Below are positions 18,119 through 27,086 of a DNA stretch of 64,000 bases, one piece after another. The notes beneath the pieces are model-generated. The model was given only the letters and a program-made list of their open reading frames with translations, was not told the origin of the DNA and did not search any database. Both the position numbers and the translations under genes were made by a program. Location: positions 682,001-746,000 of the forward strand of contig NZ_FNXG01000002.1 of assembly GCF_900108405.1 (NCBI RefSeq), read 5' to 3'. Every line of letters begins with the position of its first letter. Positions within the stretch are counted from its first letter, which is position 1. This DNA is from Paracoccus alkenifer (GTDB lineage Bacteria > Pseudomonadota > Alphaproteobacteria > Rhodobacterales > Rhodobacteraceae).

Positions 18119-19101
18119 GGTCGCGCCCCCCGCGCCAGCAGCAGGACAAAGATGGGGGCGCCGAGGACTGCGGTCAGAATGCCCAGCGGCACCTCGAGCG
18201 TGGCGACGGTGCGGGCGGCGGTGTCCACCAGCACCATGAAGCCCGCGCCGATCAGGATCGCGGCGGGCAGCATCCGGTCAAATCGCGGCCCGGTTAGCAG
18301 CCGCGCCATATGCGGGACCATCAGCCCGACCCAGCCGATCACCCCCGCCATCGCCACCGCCGCCGCGGTCATCAGCGTGGCACAGGCGATCACCAGCAAC
18401 CGCAGCCGCCCGGCGTCGACGCCCATCGCGCGGGCCTCGTCGTCGCCCATCGCCAAAAGCCCGATCCGCCAGCGCAGCGCCAACAGCGGGGCAAGGCCGA
18501 TCAGCAGCGCCGGCAGCGCCGCCGCCAGATCGGCGCGCTTGACCCCGGCAAGGCTGCCCATCAGCCAAAAGGTGATCGCGGGCAGTTGCTGTTCGGGGTC
18601 TGCCAGCAGCTTGACCAGCGAGATCCCGGCCCCCGCCAGCGCCCCGATGGCGATGCCGCACAACACCATGATCAGCACCTGTCCCGCCCCGCGCAGCGCC
18701 AGCGTCAGCGCGATCACCAACGCCACCGTCAGCAGCCCCATGCCGAAACCCAGCATCTGGATCGCAACCACCGGCAGCCCCAGCAGCAGGCCCAGCACCG
18801 CGCCGAAACCAGCCCCCGCCGAAACCCCCAGGATGTCGGGCGACACCAGCGGGTTGCGAAAGGTGGTCTGATAGGCCGCGCCGGCAGCCGCCAGCGCCGC
18901 GCCGACGATCGCGGCCGCCAGCACCCGCGGCAGGCGGATGTTCAGCAGCACCGTCACCGCCTGCGAATCAGACCTGTCGCCGGTCAGCACCGCCGCGATC
19001 CTTGCCGGCGACAGCGCAAAGGGGCCGATCGCCGCCCCCAGGATCAGCACCGCCAGCAGCGCGCCGACAAGGGCGGTGTTCAGCGCCCGTTCATCCACCA
19101 A
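18106..19101 (-). CDS. FecCD-family ABC permease
   Basis: A 331-residue permease with about ten transmembrane segments. RLPRVLAAAIVGAALAAAGA and the FRNPLVSPDILGVSAGAGFG signature are characteristic of FecCD/BtuC/MolB permeases; AGVIGWVGLMVPHMAR near the C-terminus is the coupling-helix region. It overlaps the binding-protein gene by 11 bp upstream and the ATPase gene by 13 bp downstream. Single-permease composition implies a homodimeric channel as in BtuC2D2 or MolB2C2. Confidence 0.93.
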
Positions 19102-20128
19102 GCAGCGCCTTCAACCCCGCTTCGTCCGGTCGGACGCCATAGAAAAGCTCGTAGAAATCTGCGACCTCGGCTCGCAGATCGCCCTGCACCGCCGTCGGAT
19201 ACAGCTTGTGCATCAGCCATTTCAGCCCGATCAGCCGGTTGACCGACGGCGGCGCGTCGATAAAGCCAAAGGGCACCGCGGGCGCAAGATGGACGCGGCC
19301 GTTGTCCACGGCCGGGACGCCCTGCCATTCCGGCATCCCGGCGACATTGGCGGCAAAATCCGCGTCGATGGTGATGATGACCTCGGGCGCCCACGCCTGC
19401 ACCTGTTCGGGCGAGACTGTGGCAAGGCCGCGGGTTTCGGCCTCGGCTACGTTGCGGGCACCGACGCGCTCGATGATCTCGGCGTTGATCGAGCCGCGGG
19501 CGGGTGTTTCAAGCCCCTCGCGGCCGCGGGCAAGATAGACCGTGGGGCGCTGGTCCTCGGGGATCGTGGCCAGGATGGCATCCACCTCGGCCAGCGTCGC
19601 CTCGGCATAGGCGGCCAGTTCCTCGCCGCGCTCGGGCACGGCCAGCAGGTCGGCCATCGCGCGGATGCCCCGCGGCAGCCGGGCAAAGCTGCCGTCGATC
19701 AGCACATAGGGCAGGCCCGCCTGTTCCTGAATGCGATGCGCAAGGTCGGTATAGGTGGGGTTGACGGTGCCGTAATCGACGATCAGATCGGGGTCCGCCG
19801 CCAGCAGCACTTCGAGGTTCAGCGTGTCGCCGCGCCCGGTCAGCCGTCCCAGCCCCGGCAGCTCGGCCGTCTCAGGGCGCAGCCAGGGCCTGTCCTCGGG
19901 GTCGGGGGCGCTGACCCAGCCGACCATCGCCTGGGGCTTGAGCGTGTAAAGCAGCGTCGCGGCGGGCGGACCGGCGGCAAAGACGCGCGCGGGGTTTTCC
20001 GGCAGCGCGATCTCGCGTCCGGTGTCGTCGGTCACGATGCGGGTCTGCGCCGCGGCGGGCAGCGCGGCCAGGGCCAGCAGCGCGGCACAAAGGGCGCGGC
20101 GGGTCAGAGGGCGGGTCAGCTGGAACAC
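19091..20128 (-). CDS. Periplasmic binding protein of the FecB/BtuF/MolA class
   Basis: A 345-residue cluster A-type binding protein with a Sec leader (LTRRALCAALLALAALPAAA, then QT) and mature start RIVTDDTGREIALPENPARV, the family hallmark. The two lobes are visible (LLAADPDLIVDYGT; VQAWAPEVIITIDADFAANV) joined by a long helix. It delivers its ligand to the downstream permease. The family binds ferric siderophores, haem, cobalamin or molybdate/tungstate. Sequence alone does not decide; the neighbouring Mo genes favour the last. Confidence 0.88.
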   Translation of the reverse strand: MFQLTRPLTRRALCAALLALAALPAAAQTRIVTDDTGREIALPENPARVFAAGPPAATLLYTLKPQAMVGWVSAPDPEDRPWLRPETAELPGLGRLTGRGDTLNLEVLLAADPDLIVDYGTVNPTYTDLAHRIQEQAGLPYVLIDGSFARLPRGIRAMADLLAVPERGEELAAYAEATLAEVDAILATIPEDQRPTVYLARGREGLETPARGSINAEIIERVGARNVAEAETRGLATVSPEQVQAWAPEVIITIDADFAANVAGMPEWQGVPAVDNGRVHLAPAVPFGFIDAPPSVNRLIGLKWLMHKLYPTAVQGDLRAEVADFYELFYGVRPDEAGLKALLGG

Positions 20129-20586
20129 GGCATGGCTCCGAATTCGGCCTTGATGTCGAGCAGCGGCGTGCCGTCAACACAGTCCAGGCCCCGCACGGTC
20201 AGCACCGGACCATCCACCGCCAGCAGCCGCACCACCGACGAGGCGATCGGGTTCGGCCGCACCGGAGAGCGCAGGCCGAAAGTGCCGATGGCGGCGTCCC
20301 CGAAGCTGGGGTTCTGCAACACGAGATCGCGCCGCGACTGGTCCATCCAGTAAAGCAGTTGCAGCCGCTGGTGCCGCTCGATGCCGATCAGGCCCTCGAC
20401 CCAGGGCTGGGCGACCTCTACCCGGCACAGCGGGCCGTTTTCGGGGTCGCCCCGATGCGGGCAGTCGCGGCGCACCGTCCACGGCGTGCGGATACGGCCG
20501 ATGAACCACAGCTGCGCGTCAAAGCCCGAGGGCACGGCGACTGCCCTTTCATGCGGTCGCAGCGCATCGGCCGGCGCGTCACTCAT
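20116..20586 (-). CDS. TrmO/TsaA-family SAM-dependent methyltransferase
   Basis: A 156-residue protein of the TsaA/YaeB/TrmO beta-barrel family, whose Escherichia coli member methylates t6A37 of tRNA-Thr. IGRIRTPW near residue 30, CPHRGDP, and FGLRSPVRPNPIASSVVRLL (the RSPxRPNPI signature) are visible. The gene overlaps the mop stop by 8 bp (ATGAGTGA) and the binding-protein start by 13 bp, so it sits inside a metal-uptake operon, as stand-alone TsaA proteins sometimes do. It may act on something other than tRNA here. Confidence 0.85.
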   Translation of the reverse strand: MSDAPADALRPHERAVAVPSGFDAQLWFIGRIRTPWTVRRDCPHRGDPENGPLCRVEVAQPWVEGLIGIERHQRLQLLYWMDQSRRDLVLQNPSFGDAAIGTFGLRSPVRPNPIASSVVRLLAVDGPVLTVRGLDCVDGTPLLDIKAEFGAMPCSS

Positions 20587-20788
20587 TCACGCCGACCATC
20601 ACGTCCGATGCCTTGATGACCGCCGAGGCCGGGCTGCCGACCTTCAGCCCCAGTTCGGCCACCGCCTCGTTCGTGATCGCGGCGGTGATGCTGCCGCCGC
20701 CCAGGTCGATGCGGACATGGCTGGTAACGGCCCCGGTGACGATCTCGGTCACGGTGCCGGGCAGGACGTTGCGCGCGCTTAGTTTCAT
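20579..20788 (-). CDS. mop: Mop-type molbindin (TOBE domain)
   Basis: A 69-residue small molybdenum-pterin-binding-type protein: MKLSARNVLPGTVTEI, then GAVTSHVRIDLGGG, ITNEAVAELGLKVG and VIKASDVMVGV, which is a full Mop/TOBE domain with nothing added. Such molbindins bind molybdate or tungstate as hexamers and buffer it in the cytosol. The start at 20788 is set by the AAGGAG ribosome-binding site 7 nt upstream; an ATG two codons earlier is too close to that site. Too short for many gene callers but unmistakable. Confidence 0.92.
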   Translation of the reverse strand: MKLSARNVLPGTVTEIVTGAVTSHVRIDLGGGSITAAITNEAVAELGLKVGSPASAVIKASDVMVGVNE

Positions 20789-20819
20789 GGTCATCTCCTT
20801 GTGGAAAAACGTCGGGATT

Positions 20820-21332
20820 TCATGCCGCGGCCTTGCGGCAGGCGCGGGACAGCCAATCGAGGATTGCGCCCTTGTCGGCAGGCAGCTCGCTCGCCCCGCC
20901 GTCCGCAAAGGCAAGGAACGCCGCGCGATAGGCGGGCGACACGCCGACCAGCACCGGCAATCCGGCCTCGCAGGCCATGCCGATGGCGGTGACAAGCCCC
21001 TTGCCGGCGGCCTCCTGCTTGCCGAACTTGTTCACGACCAGCGCCTGCGCCGTGGCGATCCGCCGTTCCACGACCAGCGCCGCATCCTCAAGCGCCTCGG
21101 GGTTCAGCCGGCAGCCGACAATCCCGGCCCCGATGTCGAAGCTGATGTCGCGCAGCTCTCCGTCGGGCAGCAGGGACAGGACGATATGGCATTTTTCCTG
21201 CGCGCGGTCCGGGTCGAACGGCTGGAGCGTCCCGGCCAGCGCGATTCCGTCGGCCGCAGCGGCCGCGGCGGCGGCGCTCAGCGCGGCGTCGGTGGCCTTT
21301 TCGTCGTCCGCACTGACAAAGCGGATATCCAT
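20820..21332 (-). CDS. DUF2478 family protein
   Basis: A 170-residue protein matching the DUF2478 nucleoside-triphosphatase-like family (SADDEKATDAAL at the start; ISFDIGAGIVGCRLNPEAL; ALVVNKFGKQEAAGKGL; GMACEAGLPVLVGV). The family often sits near molybdate-transport genes in Rhodobacterales; its role is unknown. It is first in the leftward Mo operon, 31 bp before mop, and divergent from the TonB receptor, with a Mo-box between them. Ala-rich residues about 19-30 are a normal helix. Confidence 0.8.
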   Translation of the reverse strand: MDIRFVSADDEKATDAALSAAAAAAAADGIALAGTLQPFDPDRAQEKCHIVLSLLPDGELRDISFDIGAGIVGCRLNPEALEDAALVVERRIATAQALVVNKFGKQEAAGKGLVTAIGMACEAGLPVLVGVSPAYRAAFLAFADGGASELPADKGAILDWLSRACRKAAA

Positions 21333-21484
21333 GCTCTGATCCTTTCACCCGCATCGATATGAATGATGGAACATGTCGTCCGGGGTTGGCAAGAGCCGTC
21401 GTGGCGTGGGGCATAGGGTGGGGGCGGGGCGGGTTGCGGGGTTCGCAGGCCGCGCCTCTGTCTGGTGGCTTGTCTTCCGCGGGG

Positions 21485-21514
21485 AATCGGTATGTTTAAC
21501 AGAACATAACGATT
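21485..21514. promoter_or_regulatory. Mo-box: ModE/MopA-type operator
   Basis: AATCGGTATGTT (21485-21496), TAACAG, AACATAACGATT (21503-21514) form 12-bp arms with one mismatch and a 6-bp spacer. The layout ATCGnTAT...-N6-...ATAACGAT matches the ModE-class Mo-box as I remember it (ATCGnTATATA-N6-TATATAACGAT). It lies 37 bp upstream of the TonB-receptor start and about 150 bp from the divergent DUF2478 start, so one operator could control both transcripts, normally repressing when molybdate is plentiful. Confidence 0.8.
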
Positions 21515-21515
21515 C

Positions 21516-21534
21516 GCCCCTGCCCAACAGGGGC
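21516..21534 (+). promoter_or_regulatory. Leader hairpin of the TonB receptor mRNA
   Basis: GCCCCTG (21516-21522), CCCAA, CAGGGGC (21528-21534) make a perfect 7-bp stem between the Mo-box and the start codon, 17 bp before the ATG. It could influence translation initiation. Confidence 0.4.
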
Positions 21535-21551
21535 CAGAGGGGAGCGAACAC

Positions 21552-23657
21552 ATGACGATCCGTGCGAAACTGCTGGGCGCCGCGGCGCTGCTGATGCCGG
21601 CCATGGGGTCGGCGCAAGAACCGCCGACCGATACTTTCGTGCTGGGCACCATCGTGCTGACCGCCGAAAGCGAACTGAACCCCGGCGGCACTTCGTCCAC
21701 CGTGGTGGACGAGGACATCGTCCGGCAGAACCGGCAGACGCTGGACGACGCGCTCAAGATCGTGCCCGGGGTCAGCATCGGCAACACCGGCGGCAGCCGC
21801 AACGAGCGGCTGGTCTATGTCCGCGGCTTCGACCGCTTTCAGGTGCCGCTGTCGATCGACGGTATCCGCGTCTACCTGCCCGCCGACAACCGGCTGGATT
21901 ATGGCCGTTTCCTGACCCCGGACCTGGCCGAGATCCAGCTGCAAAAGGGGCATGTCTCGGTCCTGAACGGGCCGGGCGGCATGGGCGGGGCGATCAACCT
22001 TGTCACCCGCCAGCCGTCCCGGCCGTTCGAGGGCGAGGCGCGGCTGGGCATCGAGGCCGGCAACCGCGGCGACATCGCCGCCCGCAGCGGCTTTGTGTCG
22101 CTGGGCACAAGGCAGGCGGATTTCTGGCTGCAAGGCAGCTATTTCCGGCGCGACAGCGACGGTTTCTACCTGTCGCGGGACTTTGTGCCGCGGCCGCAGC
22201 AGGGTGCGGGGCTGCGCGAATATGCCGACACCGACGACAGCCGCCTGAACCTCAAGGCCGGCTGGACGCCGAACGCGACCGATGAATATGTGCTCAGCTA
22301 TACCCGGCAGACCGGGGCGAAACGCGCGCCCTACAACATCGACCTGCCGATGCGGGGCCGGCCGGGCACCGGCACGGGCGGGTTCCAGCGCGACTGGACA
22401 TGGCCGGAATGGGACATCGACAGCCTGGCGTTTTATTCGCACACCGAACTGGGCGGCGGCTATCTGAAGACCCGCGCCTATTACAACCGCTTTGACAACC
22501 TGCTGTCGTCCTGGGACGATTCCACCCAGTCCACGCAGGAAGCCCTGGCGCCGCGTATTTTCGACAGCCGCTACAAGGACGCGGCCTGGGGTCTCAGCGC
22601 CGAAGCCGGAACCGAGTTCGGCCCGGATCACGAGATCAAGACGGCGCTGCATTACCGCCGCGACCGGCACGATTCCATCCAGTCCGTCGCCCCCGGCACC
22701 GGCCGGGAACCCGACCCGCTGGAACGCTCCGAGGAAGAAACGTTCTCGGTCGCGCTGGAACATGGCTGGCAGTATTCTCAGGCGCTGAAATTCGTCTCGG
22801 GGGTCAGCTACGACAAGGCAAGGATGCTGCGGGCTGACAACAACGACACCAGCGGCTTTCCCGGCCCGGCCGTGCCCGGCAGCTATCCCACCGATTCGAC
22901 CGATGCGGTGAACTGGCAGCTGGCGGCTGTCTACAGCCACGACAGCGGCGAATATCACGCCGGCCTGTCGTCCCGCACCCGCTTTCCGACGCGGTTCGAC
23001 CGTTACAGCACCCGCTTTGGCACGGCCCGGCCGAACCCCGCCCTGGAATCGGAACGCGCCACCAATTTCGAGATCGGCTATGGCGGCCAGATCGGTCCCG
23101 CGACGGTCCAGACGGCGCTGTTCTACAGCAAGGTCAAGGACATGATCCAGTCCATGCCGACCGAGGAATGGGATGACGAGCGCGACCGTCCCATCGTGCA
23201 AAGCCAGAACGTCGGCGACGGCACCTACAAGGGATTCGAGATCGCCGCGAACTGGCAAATCGCCCCCGATCTGGGGCTGGTCGCGAACTACACCTGGCTG
23301 CATCGCGGCATCACCGACCCGGTTCGTGCCGATTACCGCCCGACCGACACGCCGCGCCACAATGCCTATCTGCGGCTCGACTGGCGGGCGATGGAGGGGT
23401 TGACCATCTCGCCCTCGGTCGAGCTTTCAAGCTCGCGGCTGTCGGAAAGCGCGGTCCAGCCCAGCGACCCCGACCAGATCGCCTATACAAGGATGAGCGG
23501 CTTCGGGCTGGCCAATCTGGATGCCGAATGGCAGGCAAGTGAACAGGCAAGCGTGATGTTCGGCATCCGCAATCTTTTCGACCGGGATTATCAGCTGGTC
23601 GAGGGCTTCCCCGAGCCGGGGCGCAGCTTTTTCCTGACCACCCGCATGAGGTTCTGA
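21552..23657 (+). CDS. TonB-dependent outer-membrane receptor
   Basis: A 701-residue receptor with a Sec leader (IRAKLLGAAALLMPAMGSAQ). The plug domain includes DTFVLGTIVLTAES near the N-terminus (possible TonB-box region), TLDDALKIVPGVSIGNTGGS and LVYVRGFDRFQVPLSIDG. A 22-strand-type barrel follows, ending SFFLTTRMRF with the C-terminal Phe expected for outer-membrane insertion. Length is normal. It would bring a chelate or large anion across the outer membrane using TonB energy. The Mo-box just upstream and the divergent Mop/FecBCD genes suggest molybdenum; siderophore or cobalamin uptake is the default alternative. Confidence 0.93.
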   Translation: MTIRAKLLGAAALLMPAMGSAQEPPTDTFVLGTIVLTAESELNPGGTSSTVVDEDIVRQNRQTLDDALKIVPGVSIGNTGGSRNERLVYVRGFDRFQVPLSIDGIRVYLPADNRLDYGRFLTPDLAEIQLQKGHVSVLNGPGGMGGAINLVTRQPSRPFEGEARLGIEAGNRGDIAARSGFVSLGTRQADFWLQGSYFRRDSDGFYLSRDFVPRPQQGAGLREYADTDDSRLNLKAGWTPNATDEYVLSYTRQTGAKRAPYNIDLPMRGRPGTGTGGFQRDWTWPEWDIDSLAFYSHTELGGGYLKTRAYYNRFDNLLSSWDDSTQSTQEALAPRIFDSRYKDAAWGLSAEAGTEFGPDHEIKTALHYRRDRHDSIQSVAPGTGREPDPLERSEEETFSVALEHGWQYSQALKFVSGVSYDKARMLRADNNDTSGFPGPAVPGSYPTDSTDAVNWQLAAVYSHDSGEYHAGLSSRTRFPTRFDRYSTRFGTARPNPALESERATNFEIGYGGQIGPATVQTALFYSKVKDMIQSMPTEEWDDERDRPIVQSQNVGDGTYKGFEIAANWQIAPDLGLVANYTWLHRGITDPVRADYRPTDTPRHNAYLRLDWRAMEGLTISPSVELSSSRLSESAVQPSDPDQIAYTRMSGFGLANLDAEWQASEQASVMFGIRNLFDRDYQLVEGFPEPGRSFFLTTRMRF

Positions 23658-23699
23658 GCGGCCGGCGGCCCCACTGGCCCCGACAACGGGGCGGGGACC

Positions 23700-23789
23700 G
23701 GTGGCAGGGCGGGGCCGGTGCTTGCGAAGCGGGGCCGGTGCATGGCGATCCGGCCCCGACCGGCAGGGCGTCGGGCGCGCCCTGCCACC
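23700..23789. terminator. Long inverted repeat between convergent genes
   Basis: GGTGGCAGGGCG (23700-23711) pairs perfectly with CGCCCTGCCACC (23778-23789). The loop holds a direct repeat of GCGGGGCCGGTGC. The location between the convergent TonB-receptor and dctM genes suits a bidirectional terminator or transcript-end structure. Confidence 0.4.
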
Positions 23790-23869
23790 GGCCCGGGCTG
23801 CCGCGGCGACGCCCTGCATTGATCCGCCGTCGTGAAAGCCGGGCCAGCGGTCGGGCCAGGGGTCGGGCG

Positions 23870-25189
23870 CTAGAACCCGACGACCTGTTTCGGCAGCCAG
23901 GTGGCCAGTGACGGAACCAGCACCACCAGGGCCAGGGTGATCAGCTGGATGACGATGAACGGCACCACCCCCCTGCACACCTGTCCATATTTCATGTCCG
24001 GCGGCGCGATCGAAAGCAGGTAAAAGATCGAGGACGCCATCGGCGGGGACAGATAGCTGGTCTGAATGACGATGATGACCAGGGTGCCGAACCAGATCGG
24101 ATCCACGCCAGAGGCCGTCAGCACCGGCAGAAACAGCGGCACGCAGATCAGCACGTTGGCTGTCCAGTCCAGCACGAACCCCAGCAGGAACACGATGCAC
24201 AAAAACAACACCAGCGTGCCTGACACCCCCAGCCCCATGTCCGAAATCAGCCCCTGGATCAGGCGCGATCCGCCATTGGCGGCAAAAATTCCGGTAAACA
24301 TGATGCCGCCGGCGACGATCAGCAGGATCATCGACGAGATCCTGACGGTGATCGCCAGCGACTCGCGCATCACCGACAGGCTGAACCTGCCGTAGCTGAT
24401 GCACAGGACCAGCGCGCCGACAGCGCCCACCGCGGCGGCCTCGGTCGGCGAGGCGATGCCCGCCATCAGCGACCCCAGCACCGCCACGATCAGCAGCATG
24501 GTGGGCACCAGCCCGCCGAGGGTGATCCTGAGCTTTTCCATCACCGGCAGGTGCATGTCCGGATCGTCGGCCCGCGGACCCCTTGTCGGGTCGAGGGTGC
24601 AGATTATCACGATATACAGGATGAACAGGCCCACCATCACCATGCCGGGAAACAGCATGGCGGCAAACAGCTCGCCCACCGAAATCTGGGCAAGAGAGGC
24701 ATAGACCACCGCCACCACCGATGGCGGGATCATCGTGCCCAGCGAGCCGCCGGCGCAGATCGTGCCGGCGATCAGCGAGTTGTCATAGCGAAAACGCTGC
24801 ATGGCCGGGATTGCCATCAACCCCACCATGACCTCGACGGCGCCGACCACGCCGGCGGCGGCGGCAAATGTGGCGCCCATGGCGATCGTTGCGACCGCAA
24901 GACCTCCGGGCAGGCGCCCCAGCCAAAGCTGCATGGTGCGAAACAGCCGCGCGGCGATCCCCGAGCGTTCAAGGATCGCGCCCATCAGCACGAACATCGG
25001 AATGGCCGACAGGATGTAGTTGGTGGTCGCCGAATACAGGCTGCCGTAAAGCTGGTTGAACACCTGATCGCCAAAGGCGAACCAGCCGGCGATCAGCGCC
25101 GGGACGATCAGGGACAGGGAAACCGGAACCCCCAGGAAGATCAGCAGAAACATTCCCGGGAACATCAGGGCGGCGATGGTCGGATTCAT
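23870..25189 (-). CDS. TRAP transporter large permease (DctM type)
   Basis: A 439-residue membrane protein with about 12-13 hydrophobic segments, the large transport subunit of a tripartite ATP-independent periplasmic importer. FLLIFLGVPVSLSLIVPALI at the start, CAGGSLGTMIPPSVVAVVYA (the GGxLG-IPPS motif) and LLGFVLDWTANVLICVPLFL are DctM signatures. The start overlaps the small-subunit stop by 4 bp. Unlike ABC importers it is driven by sodium or proton gradients. Solute class unknown, usually carboxylates. Confidence 0.95.
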   Translation of the reverse strand: MNPTIAALMFPGMFLLIFLGVPVSLSLIVPALIAGWFAFGDQVFNQLYGSLYSATTNYILSAIPMFVLMGAILERSGIAARLFRTMQLWLGRLPGGLAVATIAMGATFAAAAGVVGAVEVMVGLMAIPAMQRFRYDNSLIAGTICAGGSLGTMIPPSVVAVVYASLAQISVGELFAAMLFPGMVMVGLFILYIVIICTLDPTRGPRADDPDMHLPVMEKLRITLGGLVPTMLLIVAVLGSLMAGIASPTEAAAVGAVGALVLCISYGRFSLSVMRESLAITVRISSMILLIVAGGIMFTGIFAANGGSRLIQGLISDMGLGVSGTLVLFLCIVFLLGFVLDWTANVLICVPLFLPVLTASGVDPIWFGTLVIIVIQTSYLSPPMASSIFYLLSIAPPDMKYGQVCRGVVPFIVIQLITLALVVLVPSLATWLPKQVVGF

Positions 25190-25707
25190 CGAGGACAGTC
25201 CTTCGGGGCGGCAGAACGCAGGTCACGGACTGCGCGCAGCCCCTCGACGGCGAGTTGCAGGGCCATCGCGAACAGGCCGATCGCGATGCAGAGATAGAAC
25301 GGCCATACCAGCGGCGCCCAGGGGCTGACGGTCTCGACCTCGCCCGTCCGCCAGGCGCGCAGCGTGTGCGAGGCGGCGATCCAGAACAACATGCCGAAGA
25401 ACGGGGCCAGCACCAGCAGATACAGCCCGCCCTGCACTGCGTGATTGAAGCGGGCGGGCAGGCGGCTGCGCAGCACGTCGATGCGGATATGCGCATCCTC
25501 GCGCAGGACAAAGGCGATCCCCAGCAGGAACACCGCCCCATTCGCCATATAGGCGATGTCGAAGGCCCACACCGTGGGCGCCGCAAAGATATAACGCGCG
25601 AGAACCTCGTAGACCATGGCGGCGGTCAGGATAACCGCCGCCACGCCCGCCAGTTGGAACGCGCACCACGAGACGCCATTCGCGAATCGGATCAGGAAAT
25701 TGAGCAT
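25186..25707 (-). CDS. TRAP transporter small permease (DctQ type)
   Basis: A 173-residue protein with four predicted membrane helices (VAAVILTAAMVYEVLARYIF; AYMANGAVFLLGIAFVLRED; LYLLVLAPFFGMLFWIAASH; MALQLAVEGLRAV). YIFAAPTVWAFDIAYM and AHIRIDVL are typical of DctQ subunits. It overlaps dctM by ATGA and follows the binding-protein gene by 28 bp, giving the P-Q-M order. Confidence 0.93.
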   Translation of the reverse strand: MLNFLIRFANGVSWCAFQLAGVAAVILTAAMVYEVLARYIFAAPTVWAFDIAYMANGAVFLLGIAFVLREDAHIRIDVLRSRLPARFNHAVQGGLYLLVLAPFFGMLFWIAASHTLRAWRTGEVETVSPWAPLVWPFYLCIAIGLFAMALQLAVEGLRAVRDLRSAAPKDCPR

Positions 25708-25735
25708 CTCGGCCTCGCCAGGGTGCAGTTGCGGA

Positions 25736-26791
25736 TCAATCGCGGATCAGATAGCCGCTCTCGGCCTTCCAGCGCTGGTGATACGCCTCATAGTCGGCCA
25801 GGTTTTCGGCCATCTCGGGCTTGCCGGCGGCTTTCTGGGCCTCGGCCGTCTTGTGCATCCAGTCATAGCCCGCTGCGGAAAGTTCCGACACGAATTCAGG
25901 GCTGAGCGTGATGATTTCGTTGCGGCCGCTACGGTATTGCTCCATCGCCTTCATGTCGGCGTCGTAGAAATGGTTCAGCCCCTGTTCGGTGGTCAGCTGG
26001 GCGGCAGCCTCGATCAGCGGCTTCAGATCATCGGGCACCTTGTCCCAGGTGTCCTGCTTGAGAACCACTTCCCACATGAAGGTGGGCTGGTGGACGCCCG
26101 GCACGACGATGTATTTCGCAGCCTGATGGAAACCCTCGGGCATGTTGGCCGACGGCGGCGCCCATTCCACGGCATCCACGCCCTTGCGTTGCAGCAGCGT
26201 ATAGGTCTCGCCCGGCGGCACGACGGTCGGGACGGCGCCGAAATAATCCTTCATCACTTCGCCCCAGGGGCCGGAGGTGCGATATTTCAGGCCCTTGAGA
26301 TCCTCGGCGCTGTGGATGGGCTTGTTGGCGTGGGCCATGATCTCGGTCGAGCCGATGCCCACGATCATGGTCTTGAGCCCCTGACGCGCGCGCAGCTGCT
26401 CAAGCTTTTCCAGGCCGCCGCCCTCATACAGCCACGCCTTGTAGGTGTCCGCGCCCATGCCGCCCGGAAACCCCGAGAAAATGGCGTTTTCCGGATCCTG
26501 GTTGATGAGGTAGCTGGACGAGGAATGGCCGGCCTCGACCACGCCGTCGTTGACCGCATCGAACACCTTCAGGGCGGGAACGATGACCCCCGCGCCAAAG
26601 GGCTGAATTTCCACCCGGCCTGATGTCAGCCTGTCGACGTTGTCGGCAAACCGTTCCAGGAAATTCTGGTAGAACGGCGACCCTTCGGGCACCGATGTCG
26701 GCACGCGCCAGGTCACATCGGCTGCCATTGCGGCACCGGACGCACACAGCGTGAAGGCGGCAAGCGTCAAGCCGCGGAACAGCGTTTTCAT
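25736..26791 (-). CDS. TRAP transporter solute-binding protein (DctP type)
   Basis: A 351-residue periplasmic protein with a Sec leader (LFRGLTLAAFTLCASGAAMA, then ADVTWRVPTSVPEGSPFYQN). The ligand-contacting region LKGLKYRTSGPWGEVMKDYF contains the conserved Arg that salt-bridges carboxylates in most DctP proteins. QRKGVDAVEWAPPSANM is the family motif near the second lobe; its Trp (EW) points to the branch that binds 2-oxoacids or similar monocarboxylates. First gene of the TRAP operon. Confidence 0.92.
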   Translation of the reverse strand: MKTLFRGLTLAAFTLCASGAAMAADVTWRVPTSVPEGSPFYQNFLERFADNVDRLTSGRVEIQPFGAGVIVPALKVFDAVNDGVVEAGHSSSSYLINQDPENAIFSGFPGGMGADTYKAWLYEGGGLEKLEQLRARQGLKTMIVGIGSTEIMAHANKPIHSAEDLKGLKYRTSGPWGEVMKDYFGAVPTVVPPGETYTLLQRKGVDAVEWAPPSANMPEGFHQAAKYIVVPGVHQPTFMWEVVLKQDTWDKVPDDLKPLIEAAAQLTTEQGLNHFYDADMKAMEQYRSGRNEIITLSPEFVSELSAAGYDWMHKTAEAQKAAGKPEMAENLADYEAYHQRWKAESGYLIRD

Positions 26792-27086
26792 GGTATCCCC
26801 CCTTTAGGCGGGCCTGCGTCTCCTGAGCAGTGCCCGCTAGGGAATCACGCTAGCCGCATGTAAATATACCTGCAATATATTTCTTGAATATTCCGACTGA
26901 TATAAATTCGCGCCCCGCCGGCGCAGGGGCAATACAGGCCCGGACGGTTGAAATATCAGGGGTTTGTCGGCCGGGGATGCAGCGGCCGTCCCCGGCACCA
27001 CGGATGGATGGCGGGGGCGCCTGCTGACAGCACGGCATAAGCGGGGCGGGCGAGTGGTCGGCCGGGGCGGGCGCGGGCGCAGGCGC
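26792..27086. other. Upstream region of the TRAP operon
   Basis: Positions about 26860-26910 are strikingly AT-rich for this genome, with AATATATTTCTTGAATATT forming an imperfect palindrome, and probably hold the TRAP promoter and an operator. The part from about 26920 to 27086 is GC-rich with no gene recognised. Confidence 0.45.

Noticed and set aside
23870..26791. TRAP transporter as part of the Mo locus
   Set aside because: Convergent with the TonB receptor and separated by a terminator-like repeat; it has its own promoter region and carboxylate-type binding protein.
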